In this document: piece after piece, positions 42,668 through 53,186 of the stretch
How positions within the stretch are numbered: the first letter of the stretch is position 1
Layout of the letters: each line of letters opens with the position of its first letter
NCBI GenBank assembly: GCA_030374765.1
Contig: JARGXX010000088.1
Location: 2,976,001-3,040,000 of the forward strand
Direction of reading: 5' to 3'
Length of the DNA: 64,000 nt
DNA from: Agarophyton chilense
Lineage: Eukaryota > Rhodophyta > Florideophyceae > Gracilariales > Gracilariaceae
Program-made: the position numbers and the translations under genes
Notes under the pieces: generated by a model
Told to the model about the DNA's origin: nothing
The model's input: only the letters and a program-made list of their open reading frames with translations
The model's database searches: none

Positions 42668-44161
42668 TCACGCTTGTCTGCGACCTGCACTTGTCCTGAG
42701 TCTCTGGCCAACCTCATACGCCATCTCAATTGCTTGTGCTCCGTTGAGTCTTGGGTCGCACATGCTAACGTAATTCTCCGATAGCCTGGCCTCAGTCACC
42801 TCGTTCACATCACCTCCAAGACACTCTGTAACGTTCTCCTCTCCTGTCATTTCGAGATGTACACCACCCGGAATGGTTCCCTCTTGTGCATGTGCCTTGA
42901 AAAAGGCGTCGACCTCGCCAAGAATCCTACCAAACGGCCTGGTTTTAACTCCATTAACCTTGATGGTGTTTCCATGCATCGGATCAATACTCCACACTAC
43001 ATCACGTCCCTCCTCTTTCACTGCGCGAAGCAATGCTGGAAGCTTCTCCATTATCGTATCGCGTCCCATGCGAACTATCAACATGATCTTTCCAGAATTG
43101 TTGTCTGGGTTGAGCTTATCGAGCATAGTTAGCACGTCTTCCGAAGTAACGGTGGGGCCGAGCTTCACTCCAACAGGGTTTTCAATGCCTCGCAAAAATT
43201 CTACATGTGCGCCTTCTAGCTGCCTGGTCCGTTCTCCAACCCACAACATGTGGGCAGAAGAACAAAACCAGCCTTTTTCTCCGTTCTCCTTAAGATAATC
43301 CCGTGTGAGAGCGGCTTCATATGTAAGAAGTAGAGCTTCGTGTGAGGAGTAAAATTCTGGTTCACGCATATTCTGAGGTCCCTCGGTGCTAGCCGACGTA
43401 TCAAGACCGCATGCAGCTACAAAGTTGAGTGCATCTTCAATGTGCGTGACTAGCGTCGAATACTTTTCAGGTGTAAGGCGATTTATAAGTGAAACCCATT
43501 CCATCATAGTTTGAGTGCTCTTCGCAAGAGCACGTAACATGTTGAGAGAAGCAGCCGACTGCGAATAAGCGCGAAGCAATCTTTCGGGTTCAGGAACTCG
43601 AGCTTCCTTCGATGGAAGAGCGGAATTAATAATGTCTCCCCTGTACACTGGAATTTCCCCATCTACAGTGTTCTCCACATCATTCGACCTTGGCTTTGCA
43701 AACTGCCCAGCAACGCGACCGATCTTTACTGCCGGAAGACCGGAAAGGTAGGACAGGACAATCGACTGCGCAATAAGTACCCTGAAAGTGGATTCCAAAG
43801 AAGAGGCATTAAAATGATCGAAAGACTCAGCACAGTCGCCACCCTGCAAAACAAAGGCCTTTCCGGCAGCCGCACGGGCTAATGCCGCACGAAGGCGACG
43901 AATCTCTCCGGGAAACACCAGAGGCGGATTTTGCGACAAACGAGCTTCAGTGCGATGCAAAGCGTCCGCGTCCGGGTACACAGGCTGCTGGAGGATCGGA
44001 CGACTGCGCCAGGTGTTGGGAGTCCATGCCGGCTGTGAGGAAGACTTTGGGCGTTGCGGCGATTCCAGAGTGGCACGAGGAGTAACGCTGGTGTACGATC
44101 GAAGCCAAGGACGGGAGCAACGGAGTCGCAATGGGGTGGATGGATTAAAGGCTGCCTGCAT
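42668..44161 (-). CDS. class II DAHP synthase, plastid-targeted
   Basis: 497 residues from ATG 44161. The frame is open upstream to a GTG, but the ATG gives a typical transit-like leader: Ser/Arg/Thr-rich, almost no acids in the first 55 residues (MQAAFNPSTPLRLRCSRPWL). The mature part contains VLQGGDCAESFDHFN, KIGRVAGQFAKPRS, KLGPTVTSEDVL, RMGRDTIMEKLP, SIDPMHGNTI and GGVHLEMTGEENVTEC, all class II (plant/microbial AroAII) landmarks. Reaction: phosphoenolpyruvate plus erythrose 4-phosphate to DAHP, the entry to the shikimate pathway and aromatic amino acids. It is divergent from the SVOP-like gene. The enzyme is certain; plastid targeting rests on leader composition. Confidence 0.96.
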   Translation of the reverse strand: MQAAFNPSTPLRLRCSRPWLRSYTSVTPRATLESPQRPKSSSQPAWTPNTWRSRPILQQPVYPDADALHRTEARLSQNPPLVFPGEIRRLRAALARAAAGKAFVLQGGDCAESFDHFNASSLESTFRVLIAQSIVLSYLSGLPAVKIGRVAGQFAKPRSNDVENTVDGEIPVYRGDIINSALPSKEARVPEPERLLRAYSQSAASLNMLRALAKSTQTMMEWVSLINRLTPEKYSTLVTHIEDALNFVAACGLDTSASTEGPQNMREPEFYSSHEALLLTYEAALTRDYLKENGEKGWFCSSAHMLWVGERTRQLEGAHVEFLRGIENPVGVKLGPTVTSEDVLTMLDKLNPDNNSGKIMLIVRMGRDTIMEKLPALLRAVKEEGRDVVWSIDPMHGNTIKVNGVKTRPFGRILGEVDAFFKAHAQEGTIPGGVHLEMTGEENVTECLGGDVNEVTEARLSENYVSMCDPRLNGAQAIEMAYEVGQRLRTSAGRRQA

Positions 44162-44977
44162 GATTTCGTGGTTGAGGAAATCTTCAGTGGTCAAAGTGAC
44201 CAACGTTGGGAGCGTGGCGTTCGGTCTCACCGACACGCCACCAGTAACAAGTTGACGACGGGAATTCGTTTGGTTCTGCGTGTGGAATAGCCGCCCCGCT
44301 TGCGTGCACGTTTGTACTGAAGGTTACAACCGTGCACGCGTGAATTCATGACAACCCGAACCTTTTTTCGGTATTTCAGAAAAATGTTAACGTTGTTACC
44401 CTTCGTGAGGGCTCCCCAAGTCTAGACCGAATATGTGCGACAGAAAGTTGTAATTCGGCACTGATCATGTCAGTGACCGCCATCGTTACAAACTTGTCGC
44501 GAAGGGCACGTCTTGGTGTTACCGTCATTGCTTGCTGTTTACTGGGTTCAAGCTGACCGCGACCACGGTGCTTGTGTGGCTTGCGATTACGTGGGCCTGG
44601 GTGGCCGGCGGGTGTCGACCAAACTTGTGAAACGGTTGTCGGAGAGGTTGGCCAGGCTTATCGTGGCTGGTGCGATCATGAATGAGTTGAAGCGCGTGCT
44701 CGTTCAGTTGACACGCAGACCTGAAATGAACACAGTCCTGTGCCCAATTCCTGCGAAGGGCAAGGGGTATGTAGGAATGCTAGCATTTGTATTGGGCGGT
44801 CCGTCGTAGGGGTCATGCCATAGCTAGCGGCACACAGCGCTTCCACATCTCAACAGCACAAGCTCGCGCAACAAAAAAAAGTGGCGCGCGTGCCTACACC
44901 CTACGTTGCGCCACTCCACCTGCGAGCCCTCATCACCTCCGCCATCCCATCTCCTTCGCAGCGACGCGCGCCGCGTC
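44162..44977. promoter_or_regulatory. divergent promoter region, DAHP synthase / SVOP-like carrier
   Basis: 816 bp between the two starts. One plus-strand frame (44513-44809, 98 codons) has no family features and is not called. No clear TATA element was found. Confidence 0.4.
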
Positions 44978-46615
44978 ATGACCCTCGACTCCACGCCGCC
45001 GCCGCCAGCAGAGAGTACGCCGCTGCGACATGGCGCCACGCACGCCGCATACACCGTCGACGATGCAATTGAGCGTCTCTCCATGGGGCGCTTCCAGTAC
45101 TTTCTCATTTTCCTCACCGGGCTGTCATGGACCGCCGAGTCCATGGAGATGATGCTGCTGTCGTTTATCAAACAGCCGCTACAATGCGAGTGGCACATCT
45201 CCGACGCGCACGCAGCCATCATCACTACCGCTGTGGGGCTAGGCATGCTTTCCGGTTCATTCTTCTGGGGGCGCGTTGGCGACCGATACGGTCGATTGCC
45301 TGCGTTCAAACTGTGCACAGTGTCGACATTTGCATTCGGCATCGCGTCCGCGCTTGCCCCGTCGTACCCCAGCCTGCTGCTGTGGCGTGGTCTTGTCGGC
45401 TTTGGCGTGGGCGGACTACCGGTCTCCTTCTCGCTGCTCATGGAATTTCTGCCCGTATCGAGTCGTGGGAGCTGGGGTATGGCTATCTCCCTATTCTGGG
45501 CTCTGGGCGCCATTTTCGAGGCGACTGTAGCCATGTTTGTGCTCCCGCGCTTCGGGTGGCGCTGGCTCATCGTGGCGTCGTCATTGCCGTTGTTGCTTGT
45601 TGTCGCGTTAAGCTTCCCGCTACTGGAGTCGCCGAGGTGGCTCATCGCACACGGCAGGCGGCGTGAGGCCGACGACGTAGTACGTCGCGTCGCTGCCATG
45701 CAGCGCGCTTCGATGCCCACGGGGCAGCTTGTGAGCGGGAGTGAAGGTATGGCGGATGGGCAGACCGATGGAGAGCAGAGAAAGAGCTCCACGCGCGACC
45801 TTTTCTTGCCGCATGTTCGCTCCGTTACCGTGAAGGTATTTGTGCTGTGGTTTGCGGCAGCATTCACATATTATGGGCTTGTGATGTTGCAACCGGAGTT
45901 TCTGGCGATGGAAAATGTGGGTGCACGTTGCTCGTATGCAGCAGAGGAGTGTGAAGTGCTGAGTAATGCGCCCAACTGCATGAGCGACTCACGTTGCGAA
46001 TGGAGCGGCGATGTGCAAAGTGGCGGATGCGGACTGCTCGCAGCGCTGCGCCGCACAGAAAGAGTGGCCGGGGGTGGTGACGGCACAAAGGTACCCATGT
46101 GCGCCAATCGGCTGCGAAGGGCCGATTTTGTGTCGTCGTTGTGGGGTGCTGTCGGCGAGCTGCCCGGCATTGTGGCGTCACTCATCGTGATTGACATGAT
46201 AGGGCGGCGTCCCGTGCTGGCATTCTGGTTCGCGACAACCGCATTGTCGTTCTTGTTACTTGTACAGTGTACAAGTCGATGGACAGAGACGGTGCTGTTC
46301 TTCGTTGGGCGGGGCATGAGCGCAGGCGCTTTTCAGGCGGTGTATCTGTACACAAACGAGCTATACCCGGCATCGGTGCGCGCGACGGCGATGGGAGTGA
46401 GCTCGGGTGTGGCGCGTTTGGGGCTGATGGTGGCGCCATTGGTGGCACAGTTTTTAGCGGGGGTGTCCATGAAGGCGGCTATGGGCGCGTTCTTCACGGT
46501 GGGCGCGGCGGCGGTGGCGGCGGCGCTCTTAGCAGAGGTGGAAACGAATGGAAGGCAGATGCTGAGCGGTATGGAGGAAATGGTTGAACTTCTCAAGGGC
46601 GCGGCGGCTGTTTAG
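44978..46615 (+). CDS. SVOP/SV2-like major facilitator transporter
   Basis: 545 residues from ATG 44978 (MTLDSTPPPPAEST); the upstream open part starts at a non-ATG codon. About twelve membrane segments are visible. The family motif between segments 2 and 3 is GRVGDRYGRLP, and segments 4-5 contain GFGVGGLPVSFSLLMEFLP, typical of SVOP-type carriers. A Cys-rich loop between segments 7 and 8 (GARCSYAAEECEVL to DVQSGGCG, six cysteines) is a lumenal or extracellular loop as in the SV2/SVOP branch. Segment 11 region reads LYPASVRATAMG. Function: proton- or ion-coupled transport of a small organic ion across the plasma or an internal membrane; the substrate cannot be told. Intron-less and GC-rich. 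Confidence 0.9.
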   Translation: MTLDSTPPPPAESTPLRHGATHAAYTVDDAIERLSMGRFQYFLIFLTGLSWTAESMEMMLLSFIKQPLQCEWHISDAHAAIITTAVGLGMLSGSFFWGRVGDRYGRLPAFKLCTVSTFAFGIASALAPSYPSLLLWRGLVGFGVGGLPVSFSLLMEFLPVSSRGSWGMAISLFWALGAIFEATVAMFVLPRFGWRWLIVASSLPLLLVVALSFPLLESPRWLIAHGRRREADDVVRRVAAMQRASMPTGQLVSGSEGMADGQTDGEQRKSSTRDLFLPHVRSVTVKVFVLWFAAAFTYYGLVMLQPEFLAMENVGARCSYAAEECEVLSNAPNCMSDSRCEWSGDVQSGGCGLLAALRRTERVAGGGDGTKVPMCANRLRRADFVSSLWGAVGELPGIVASLIVIDMIGRRPVLAFWFATTALSFLLLVQCTSRWTETVLFFVGRGMSAGAFQAVYLYTNELYPASVRATAMGVSSGVARLGLMVAPLVAQFLAGVSMKAAMGAFFTVGAAAVAAALLAEVETNGRQMLSGMEEMVELLKGAAAV

Positions 46616-47179
46616 GGAGGAGTGAGTGTCCGTATTTCTGATGATCTGTAAGGCTGCTTTGTAGTGTAGGTGGAGATAGATATACTGTAAGGTGGTCTGA
46701 TTATTTTGACCGCATATGCATAATTTGTACACGTAAGTAGAAGAAGCCGAAAACCACGAGCAGTAAGTTGCTAACAGGCTACAGTTTGGTCAGTAATTCA
46801 GTCTCTGGGTGTGGACGGTTTGGTCTCAGTGCCACTACCGTTGGACACCCGCAGACTGAATTATACGCTCAGTCTTATATTTGTGAACCTCACTGTACCT
46901 AACTCAGAACCTCACCGTGTGCAACGTAACACACGTGTGAGGTCTACAGTACGCAGTTTATTGGGGCTACCACAGCTATCCACCAACCAGCATTGGCGTC
47001 GTGACAAAGAATGGCTGGGGATGGCACTCAGGCTGCCTTCGGCTCGTAGCTAGCCCACTGTACCGGCGCGCGTGTAATGCGCATGGGATCACTGGCGCAC
47101 AACCGCAGTTCGTCTGACACATCTGCCGACAGGGAACCCTTTTGAGCTCGTGGGTACGACAAAGGGGGCCACATTCCTT
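46616..47179. other. intergenic region
   Basis: Between two genes on the same strand. It contains CACACGTGTGA near 46930, a palindromic E-box-like word that could serve the downstream LtrA-family gene; that is speculative. Confidence 0.4.
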
Positions 47180-48994
47180 ATGCAGCCAGAAGATTCTTCG
47201 TCGTCGTCAGAGCAGCGTGTTCCCAGTGATAGTGAAGAGGGTGCAATTTCCTCTGAAACCTCTCAGGAAGAAGTGGAGCACGTTGAGGAGTTCGGTGAAG
47301 TTGAAGATGTAGTCCATCGAGATGCTGAATCTCATGACAGCGATGCCGCTCCGCCGCCGCTCAGAGACAGAGAGGTAAAAGACACGCGAACTCTCAAGAA
47401 AAAGGCTCTGCGAACCTTATTTGATAATAGACATATTCAGCAGTATTTTCATGGTGAAACATTGTACAGAAGTCCTCACAAAAGGACTGTGGATCCCGAC
47501 GAACTATTTTTCGACTTGGTGCTGGTCGGCGGAATTTCAGTTTTGGGGAATGATTTAAGGGAAAGTTTTTCCTCCTGGAAAGATGTAGAAAAGTTCTTTC
47601 TCTTATTTGGCGCTATCTATGGTAGTTGGCGAGTTGTGATTATGCTGTGGAACTTCTGGTCAATTAAGAAGGATTTGTTTGAGAAGAGTAGCGTGTACGT
47701 TGTCTTCTTCTGTCTGATTGGTATCGCATTGGGATCAAATAGCGCATTTCAAGACGGCATTCGCCCATATGTCGCTATTTGCTCGTTCTGTGCTACAGCA
47801 GTCCCCTGCGCTATCTCTTATTGGTGGGCAAGGAAAGAGGTATTACTGCGAAACCCGTATAACCGCTTCAATCAGTTGAAAGCCATATCTCTTGTCGGTA
47901 TCCTGGCTGCATCACCATACTTTGCGGCTGCCTTTGTCCCTTCTGAAAGGGCGACCAAAATTTTGTACTGGTTTCCCCTTATTCTTCAATTCTTTTCCAT
48001 TCACCTGACCGGTACTTTTTATCGGGCACTCCATCGAAATACTCCTGCCACACGTCTTGCTGTTTCCATAGAGCTCCTGGTCGAGAAGTATGAAACGCTG
48101 ACAACGATTGTGCTTGGTGAATCTGTGATTGGAGTTTTATCCGAGGGGGGAAAGTTTGTTACTAGTGAAAGCGCACACTTAGGCAGACTGTACGGAATAG
48201 TTGCCGCTACGGCGGCAATGCTTTATGCATTGCACACGCTGTATGTCAACGTGGATGGGCCGATTCTAAAAGGAGGTCAACATGCCCTTCGCTACAGTAC
48301 AGCTTGCGGTATCTTTTGGGGTCAGCTGCATACCATGTATCATATGGCACTAATCCTCTTTGCAACCGGTCTGGGAATATCTGTACATGATGTAGTTTTG
48401 GATACGAAGAGCAAGACTGCTGAGCATTGGCTTGTGCGTGCGGGTGAGGATGCGTCTTATGCATCTGGGTCCACTTTTGGCCGTAAACAACGGTGGCTGT
48501 TTTCTGTTGGATGGGGCATGTCAATGATTCTGTCAGCTGTTTTCGGCCTGCTTCACAAAGGAGGACCGCGCGCGGCCTCAAAATGGTATAGGACTACTGC
48601 ACGCGTGACGACCGCAATTGGAATCATGATTGGTCTTCCGTTCACTGACATTGGGGCAGATTTCTACCTGGGTGTACATACTGCGGTTCTCGTGTTCTTT
48701 GGAATAGTCGAATTTGTGCTTGTACGCTTCGACTGTTACGGTTTCTTCCGATCTGAAGGCAGTAACAAAACCACGAGCATGGCTGGAGGGTTATTTGAAA
48801 CGTTTGCTTTTGATGAAGAGAGTCCCGATTCGCCGACGAACCCTGACGACGTCGAGCTGGATCATAGCTCTGACCTTCCAGAATCAATTTCGAATGCCTT
48901 GAAAGAACGAATGCGTAAGGATCACGTGTCTCCAATGATCCCAGTGCGGTCGATCTCAAAAAGGCCCACGGGAGGAGGGAATAGCAATGTATAA
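47180..48994 (+). CDS. LtrA-family (low temperature requirement A) membrane protein
   Basis: 604 residues from ATG 47180. The first 70 residues are acidic and Ser-rich, predicted disordered and cytosolic. The family start motif PDELFFDLVLVGGISVLGND follows, then multiple membrane helices, with the second signature EKYETLTTIVLGESVIGVL in mid protein. The last helix pair lies near 48600-48760. A soluble acidic tail of about 80 residues is Pro/Asp/Ser-rich. Family knowledge: LtrA proteins were named from a Listeria mutant unable to grow in the cold; they occur in bacteria, fungi and algae and their activity is not established. The TM core length fits the family; the acidic tails look lineage-specific. 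It ends 227 bp before the Mutator-like element. Confidence 0.88.
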   Translation: MQPEDSSSSSEQRVPSDSEEGAISSETSQEEVEHVEEFGEVEDVVHRDAESHDSDAAPPPLRDREVKDTRTLKKKALRTLFDNRHIQQYFHGETLYRSPHKRTVDPDELFFDLVLVGGISVLGNDLRESFSSWKDVEKFFLLFGAIYGSWRVVIMLWNFWSIKKDLFEKSSVYVVFFCLIGIALGSNSAFQDGIRPYVAICSFCATAVPCAISYWWARKEVLLRNPYNRFNQLKAISLVGILAASPYFAAAFVPSERATKILYWFPLILQFFSIHLTGTFYRALHRNTPATRLAVSIELLVEKYETLTTIVLGESVIGVLSEGGKFVTSESAHLGRLYGIVAATAAMLYALHTLYVNVDGPILKGGQHALRYSTACGIFWGQLHTMYHMALILFATGLGISVHDVVLDTKSKTAEHWLVRAGEDASYASGSTFGRKQRWLFSVGWGMSMILSAVFGLLHKGGPRAASKWYRTTARVTTAIGIMIGLPFTDIGADFYLGVHTAVLVFFGIVEFVLVRFDCYGFFRSEGSNKTTSMAGGLFETFAFDEESPDSPTNPDDVELDHSSDLPESISNALKERMRKDHVSPMIPVRSISKRPTGGGNSNV

Positions 48995-49221
48995 TATGTA
49001 TGCGTCACGAGTAGAAGACCGGGCGAGCCCACCGTCGTAGTTATAGAAGCCAGAACGTGAATCTATTGTGTGCAATCGTACGTAGAGCGAGAGGGTTGTT
49101 GGGGGAGAATCTATTCTGCGCTCGCTGAGCGCGGAGGAATAGGGGCAGATGGAATGAAGACCTGCTCCTCCCTACCCGGTGTGTTGTGGTAAAGCACGGG
49201 AAAAAGGTTTACCCTGGTGAT

Positions 49222-49500
49222 GGCAAAAGGCCAAAATACACGACGTTGGTATGTATGAAATAGACTACATGTAGATCAATTAAAATTCTGGCCGCATTTC
49301 AGATACCGTACTATGCGCCATGGGCCCCAACTCGGAGTGCGCTCTCTGAGCTCGCATGGCATACCCATATGCGTATCAGGCCAATCACACATCGTCCATA
49401 TCGCCCTCTCTCCCTCCTCGTCCAATGCGCTAGCCGGCCGCAACTCGAGCCCCCTTTCCCCAAATCACTTCGTGCCACGTCCTCAGGATGTCGATGACAT
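49222..49500 (+). repeat. left terminal inverted repeat of the Mutator-like element
   Basis: Shares long blocks with the reverse strand of 56896-57176, for example TTCTGGCCGCATTTCAGATA, CTCGGAGTGCGCTCTCTGAG and GCTAGCCGGCCGCAACTCGA. Similarity fades after AGGATGTCGATGA. Confidence 0.9.
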
Positions 49501-50193
49501 CCATATTCTGGCGTCGATTTTACAGATTCATTTCAAAACATTGGCGCTACTTCTTGCGAAGAATAAACTGATGCTCTCCAAAATTTTATTCGCCGTCCCA
49601 ATCTCACAATCAGAATCATATCGATAGTTTTGATTCCTTCATCACCTTCTACCCCTCTCATATCGATATCTGTCTCTTACTCTCAAATGCAGAAAAGCGA
49701 AGGCAAGATATTCAAAAAGAGATCTTTCCGACATCTAAATTTCTCTAACGCTCACATTGTTTGCGATGTACAAAACGTTTTTGAACAGCTCTGTAGGTAG
49801 GTTGACTACACATCTGTGTCCATGATGTGCACTGACATCTATAAAAACCTTCAAATTCACGGTGGACTTCAGGTAGCAACGTCCGAGCTGCCATTTTTTG
49901 ATAGTTCATTGACACGTTTATTACATCGTACATGCAAAAGAACTTGAAGTCAACCCTATATTCTTTGTTCATAATTCGAATAAAATGGCTTTTCTGTGCA
50001 TTAATCCGAAAATTTTGGCTTGGATTGACATGAAGCCGAAACGAGGGGTTTTTATTTGTCTGTGCGACATTGAAACATCTTTTCGTGTCTATTAAAACAG
50101 AAATACGCAGAACCCCTCGATTCGGATGATATTGTAGAACCAATGCTGAAACCGCTTTCTGAATCACTTTCAAGGAATGCTGCGGTCTTTAAC

Positions 50194-51747
50194 TGTCGTA
50201 CAATCACCTCTGGGGTATGCTACTGTCTTGTCTCGGGAGCGTAGTGACACTCAACCGTAGGGAGCGTGTTGTCGCTCAACCTTCGATGGTAGACGTAGTA
50301 AACCTCGATGGTAACAGGGTACCGTGAAAACCGGCAGGTGCAAACGGCGGGGCGACTAGCCTATACCGTGTAGGTAAAAGATGGTAGGCGTCGAAGCGCG
50401 GGAAAGCCTCTGTGGTAGCTGGGAAACAATGAACCAAAAGGTATAGTCGTGACCCAAGTGATGCCTGTCTTTATCATATTAAGATGGCGGAAGTGCAGTT
50501 CCCTATATGCAGTGAACTGCACTCTCCAGATCACCCGGGAGGTGCCAGCAAGGCACGGTCTTTGACCTAGTGTCAGAGACCTGGCCAACACTGTCTACAG
50601 TGCCAGGTGGCCACTCAACTACTGTACTAAAATACATATAATTACAATTACTATTACTTGTGGAGCAAAACCCGGCGACGGGAAGTGCTCTCAAGGTGTT
50701 CGAAGCCTTGCTCTCTGGGGGAGGGAGACTCAGAGACAGAACCCTCCGTTCCACCCGTAGTGTGGGGTGTAACTCCCACGGGGGATTCCGGCAGTACCGA
50801 CGGAGGTGAGGGGTAGAAACCGTTGGGTCGGGAATGGGTATGGGTATCCCAAAGAATGGGGGAAAATCCGGCGAAGAGGAAAAACGGGGCGAGGGTCAGG
50901 CACTAAGAGGCACCGGACCCGAGAACCAGAAAAGGGGCGAAACAACAAAAGAAACCCAATACAGGGGCGAAAACCTGTCCTCGAAAGGAAACACAAAAAA
51001 CACGCAACAAGTAAGCAGAACCCCCACGGGGTATCGTGCACGCAGGTCGTCTGAGCGGTCCCAATGGGGTGGTTGCACGGAACCCAAACGTGGGCACTCT
51101 CCAAGTGGAGTCGTGTCCCTACGCAGGCGTTGCTAACCAGAGCCCGTTCCGGGTTGTAAGGCCGAAACGATGGCGACGAAGAACCTCTAAAGGTATCGAA
51201 GACCAACCTTGGTTCCCATTTACTCTGAGCTTCGGACTGTCAGATCTCGCCTCCCTAAGTAGGGCCCACTAACTAAACTCTACAGTAGTGCACACCTGCT
51301 CAGGGCCATACACGTGGAGATCCCACTGTCAGGGCCCAAAAGTCCAACGTTCTAACAAATATCCGAAAATCGGTGCGGAAAATAAGCCACGTGTATCACG
51401 GGGCCAATCCAACCATGGGCCATCCGAATCCTTTCTTCATAGGCGAACTCTAACCAGAAAACCGTGCCACCTCAGCACACCTTAGAGGGGATCATAGTCA
51501 TAACCCTCGGAGGGTTCAACCCTCATTCTATGAGTTGCATCTTCAAGTATCCCCTAACTGGGCGTTGCTCTACATTACTAAAAATACTAAACCAGAAGGT
51601 ACATGTCAACACTACGCGTGGCTGACAACACCTAGATCGTAGCTCGCCCGGAGCTGTATGGTCGATTATTCCTCGCACCCATTACCTACAAGGTGAGCGT
51701 AGTGTATCGGACACCTCAAAGGTCAGCCCTTCCGCCACTATACGACA
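50194..51747. repeat. repeat X copy containing a solo element-1 LTR
   Basis: Begins TGTCGTACAAT and ends CTATACGACA, giving TGTCGTA inverted tips like an LTR. Without the nested LTR it is about 630 bp. No flanking duplication was found. It is probably a solo LTR of an otherwise unseen family, inserted in the Mutator-like element. Confidence 0.7.
50659..51574 (-). repeat. solo LTR of element 1
   Basis: 916 bp matching both element-1 LTRs, flanked by TTACT on each side (50654-50658, 51575-51579). A single LTR with a perfect 5-bp duplication is the product of recombination between the two LTRs of a full element. Confidence 0.95.
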
Positions 51748-51813
51748 TCAAGCGAGCTTTTGAGTATAATAAACTGAATAGAAAGAGTTCTGCGGTTCTC
51801 TCAAATAAATTAT

Positions 51814-52746
51814 ATGCTTGACGAGAAGAAATACTCTAAGCAGAGGGATGGACACAGCTCCAGGTGTTACGATATATCTGCGGCGGCTGAGTTTGCTGCG
51901 AATCGAGGATGTGCCCCTGTTCGTAGATCTGCAAAGGGTTTAAGGGCTACGTTATCGGAAAAGTACAAGTAGATGGCAATCAGTAGTTGTATGGTTCATG
52001 TTCTTAAGGCCTACGACTTCTACGGAGGGAAACAAGTATATGAGAGTATGCTTCAACAGCATCGCTTGCATCATAGCCCTCACATTTGTCCCACTCGAGA
52101 GCAGGGAAAGTGGCGCTGGGAGAAGATTCACAGTCCTGTCATGGCACGGAGTGATTTGCTGATGACGAAAAAGAAGGTGACTGGATATCCCTCGCAGGCA
52201 GCACCAACCAGAGATGGCGACAAGCCTACACTTACCATCCTTGGAAACGATGAAGTAGTCAACATAGCGAAGTGGGGGTGGGAGGGGAAGCCAAGCGACA
52301 TGGAAAATGCCGGATTCAAATCAGATAATGAGCAGCTGCGGGATTCTATAGTGAGATTGATGGAGGGAATTGAAAGACAAAGGTCGTCGCAATGTAAAAG
52401 AGACGTTAAGGAACTGCTTCGAAGCAAGGTTGGGTTTTTGAATTCATGCCTATCTCCTCCGCCACCGAGAAGTTCTACTTGCACAGTGAAGTTTTTCGAC
52501 AGTACTGAGGTTTCGCACTCAGTCCTGGATCACGTCATTGATCAAGTGATGGAAAGACTAGCTGCTCGAGAAGTACGCTCTCTCGACGAAAACCGTAACG
52601 AAGATCACGAGAAGGCTCCTTCCGTGGGATTACAAGTAGGAGAGAAGGCTCCTTTCGTGGGATTACTAGTAAAAGGAAAGGCTCCCAGTGATCCTGGGAT
52701 AAGGTTCTCATGCGAGGTAGACGATCCGAATGCTTTCATATCCTAG
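51814..52746 (+). pseudogene. accessory frame of the Mutator-like element, function unknown
   Basis: From ATG 51814 (MLDEKKYSKQRDGHSS) the frame reads to TAG at 51970-51972 and continues in the same frame from ATG 51973 to 52746, about 310 codons in all. It is charged, with RWEKI and LLMTKKKVTGYPSQ stretches, and has a near-C-terminal tandem of EKAPSVGLQVG-like units (three copies). I recognise no domain. Its place upstream of the transposase on the same strand suggests a second element protein. It could be captured host sequence instead. Confidence 0.45.
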
Positions 52747-53186
52747 ATAGCATCTACTCATGGGGTCCTCTATGTCATGCACTACTTTCGAACTGGGAGA
52801 AGAAAGATGAAGCAGAACAATCGTAGCTTGAATGGGAGACTTCGGTGTGCGAAGGGCAAAGGCCGGAGTCGGTTTCTTTCAAGTTTTTTTTCAGCTTCGG
52901 AAAAAAGAGTTTGAAATTGCATGTTAATGCTGACCTATGACACAACCACACACCCTTTCAAATAACTGTTTATTTCATTAAGGAGCGGTATGAAGCTCTT
53001 CAGAGGTCAATAACGGCTCACTTTCTGAATTGGAAGGAGGAGGATTGTGGCGGAGGGAGGCGGAGAGCAATAGATTGTGAATCGTCAGAACCGAAGCTGT
53101 TTACTAACAAACAAGATGGTTCTACGTCCGATGTTCTGGGTTGCAAGTTAATTGGAGATGTAATCAGGAGAAACGCTTCATTTGCT

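Noticed and set aside
44513-44809. 98-codon frame in the DAHP synthase / SVOP gap
   Set aside because: No homology features, non-ATG start and overlap with the expected promoter area.
44824-45867. 347-codon minus-strand frame opposite the SVOP-like gene
   Set aside because: A shadow of the GC-rich transporter gene; composition is low-complexity Ser/Arg/Thr with no family features.
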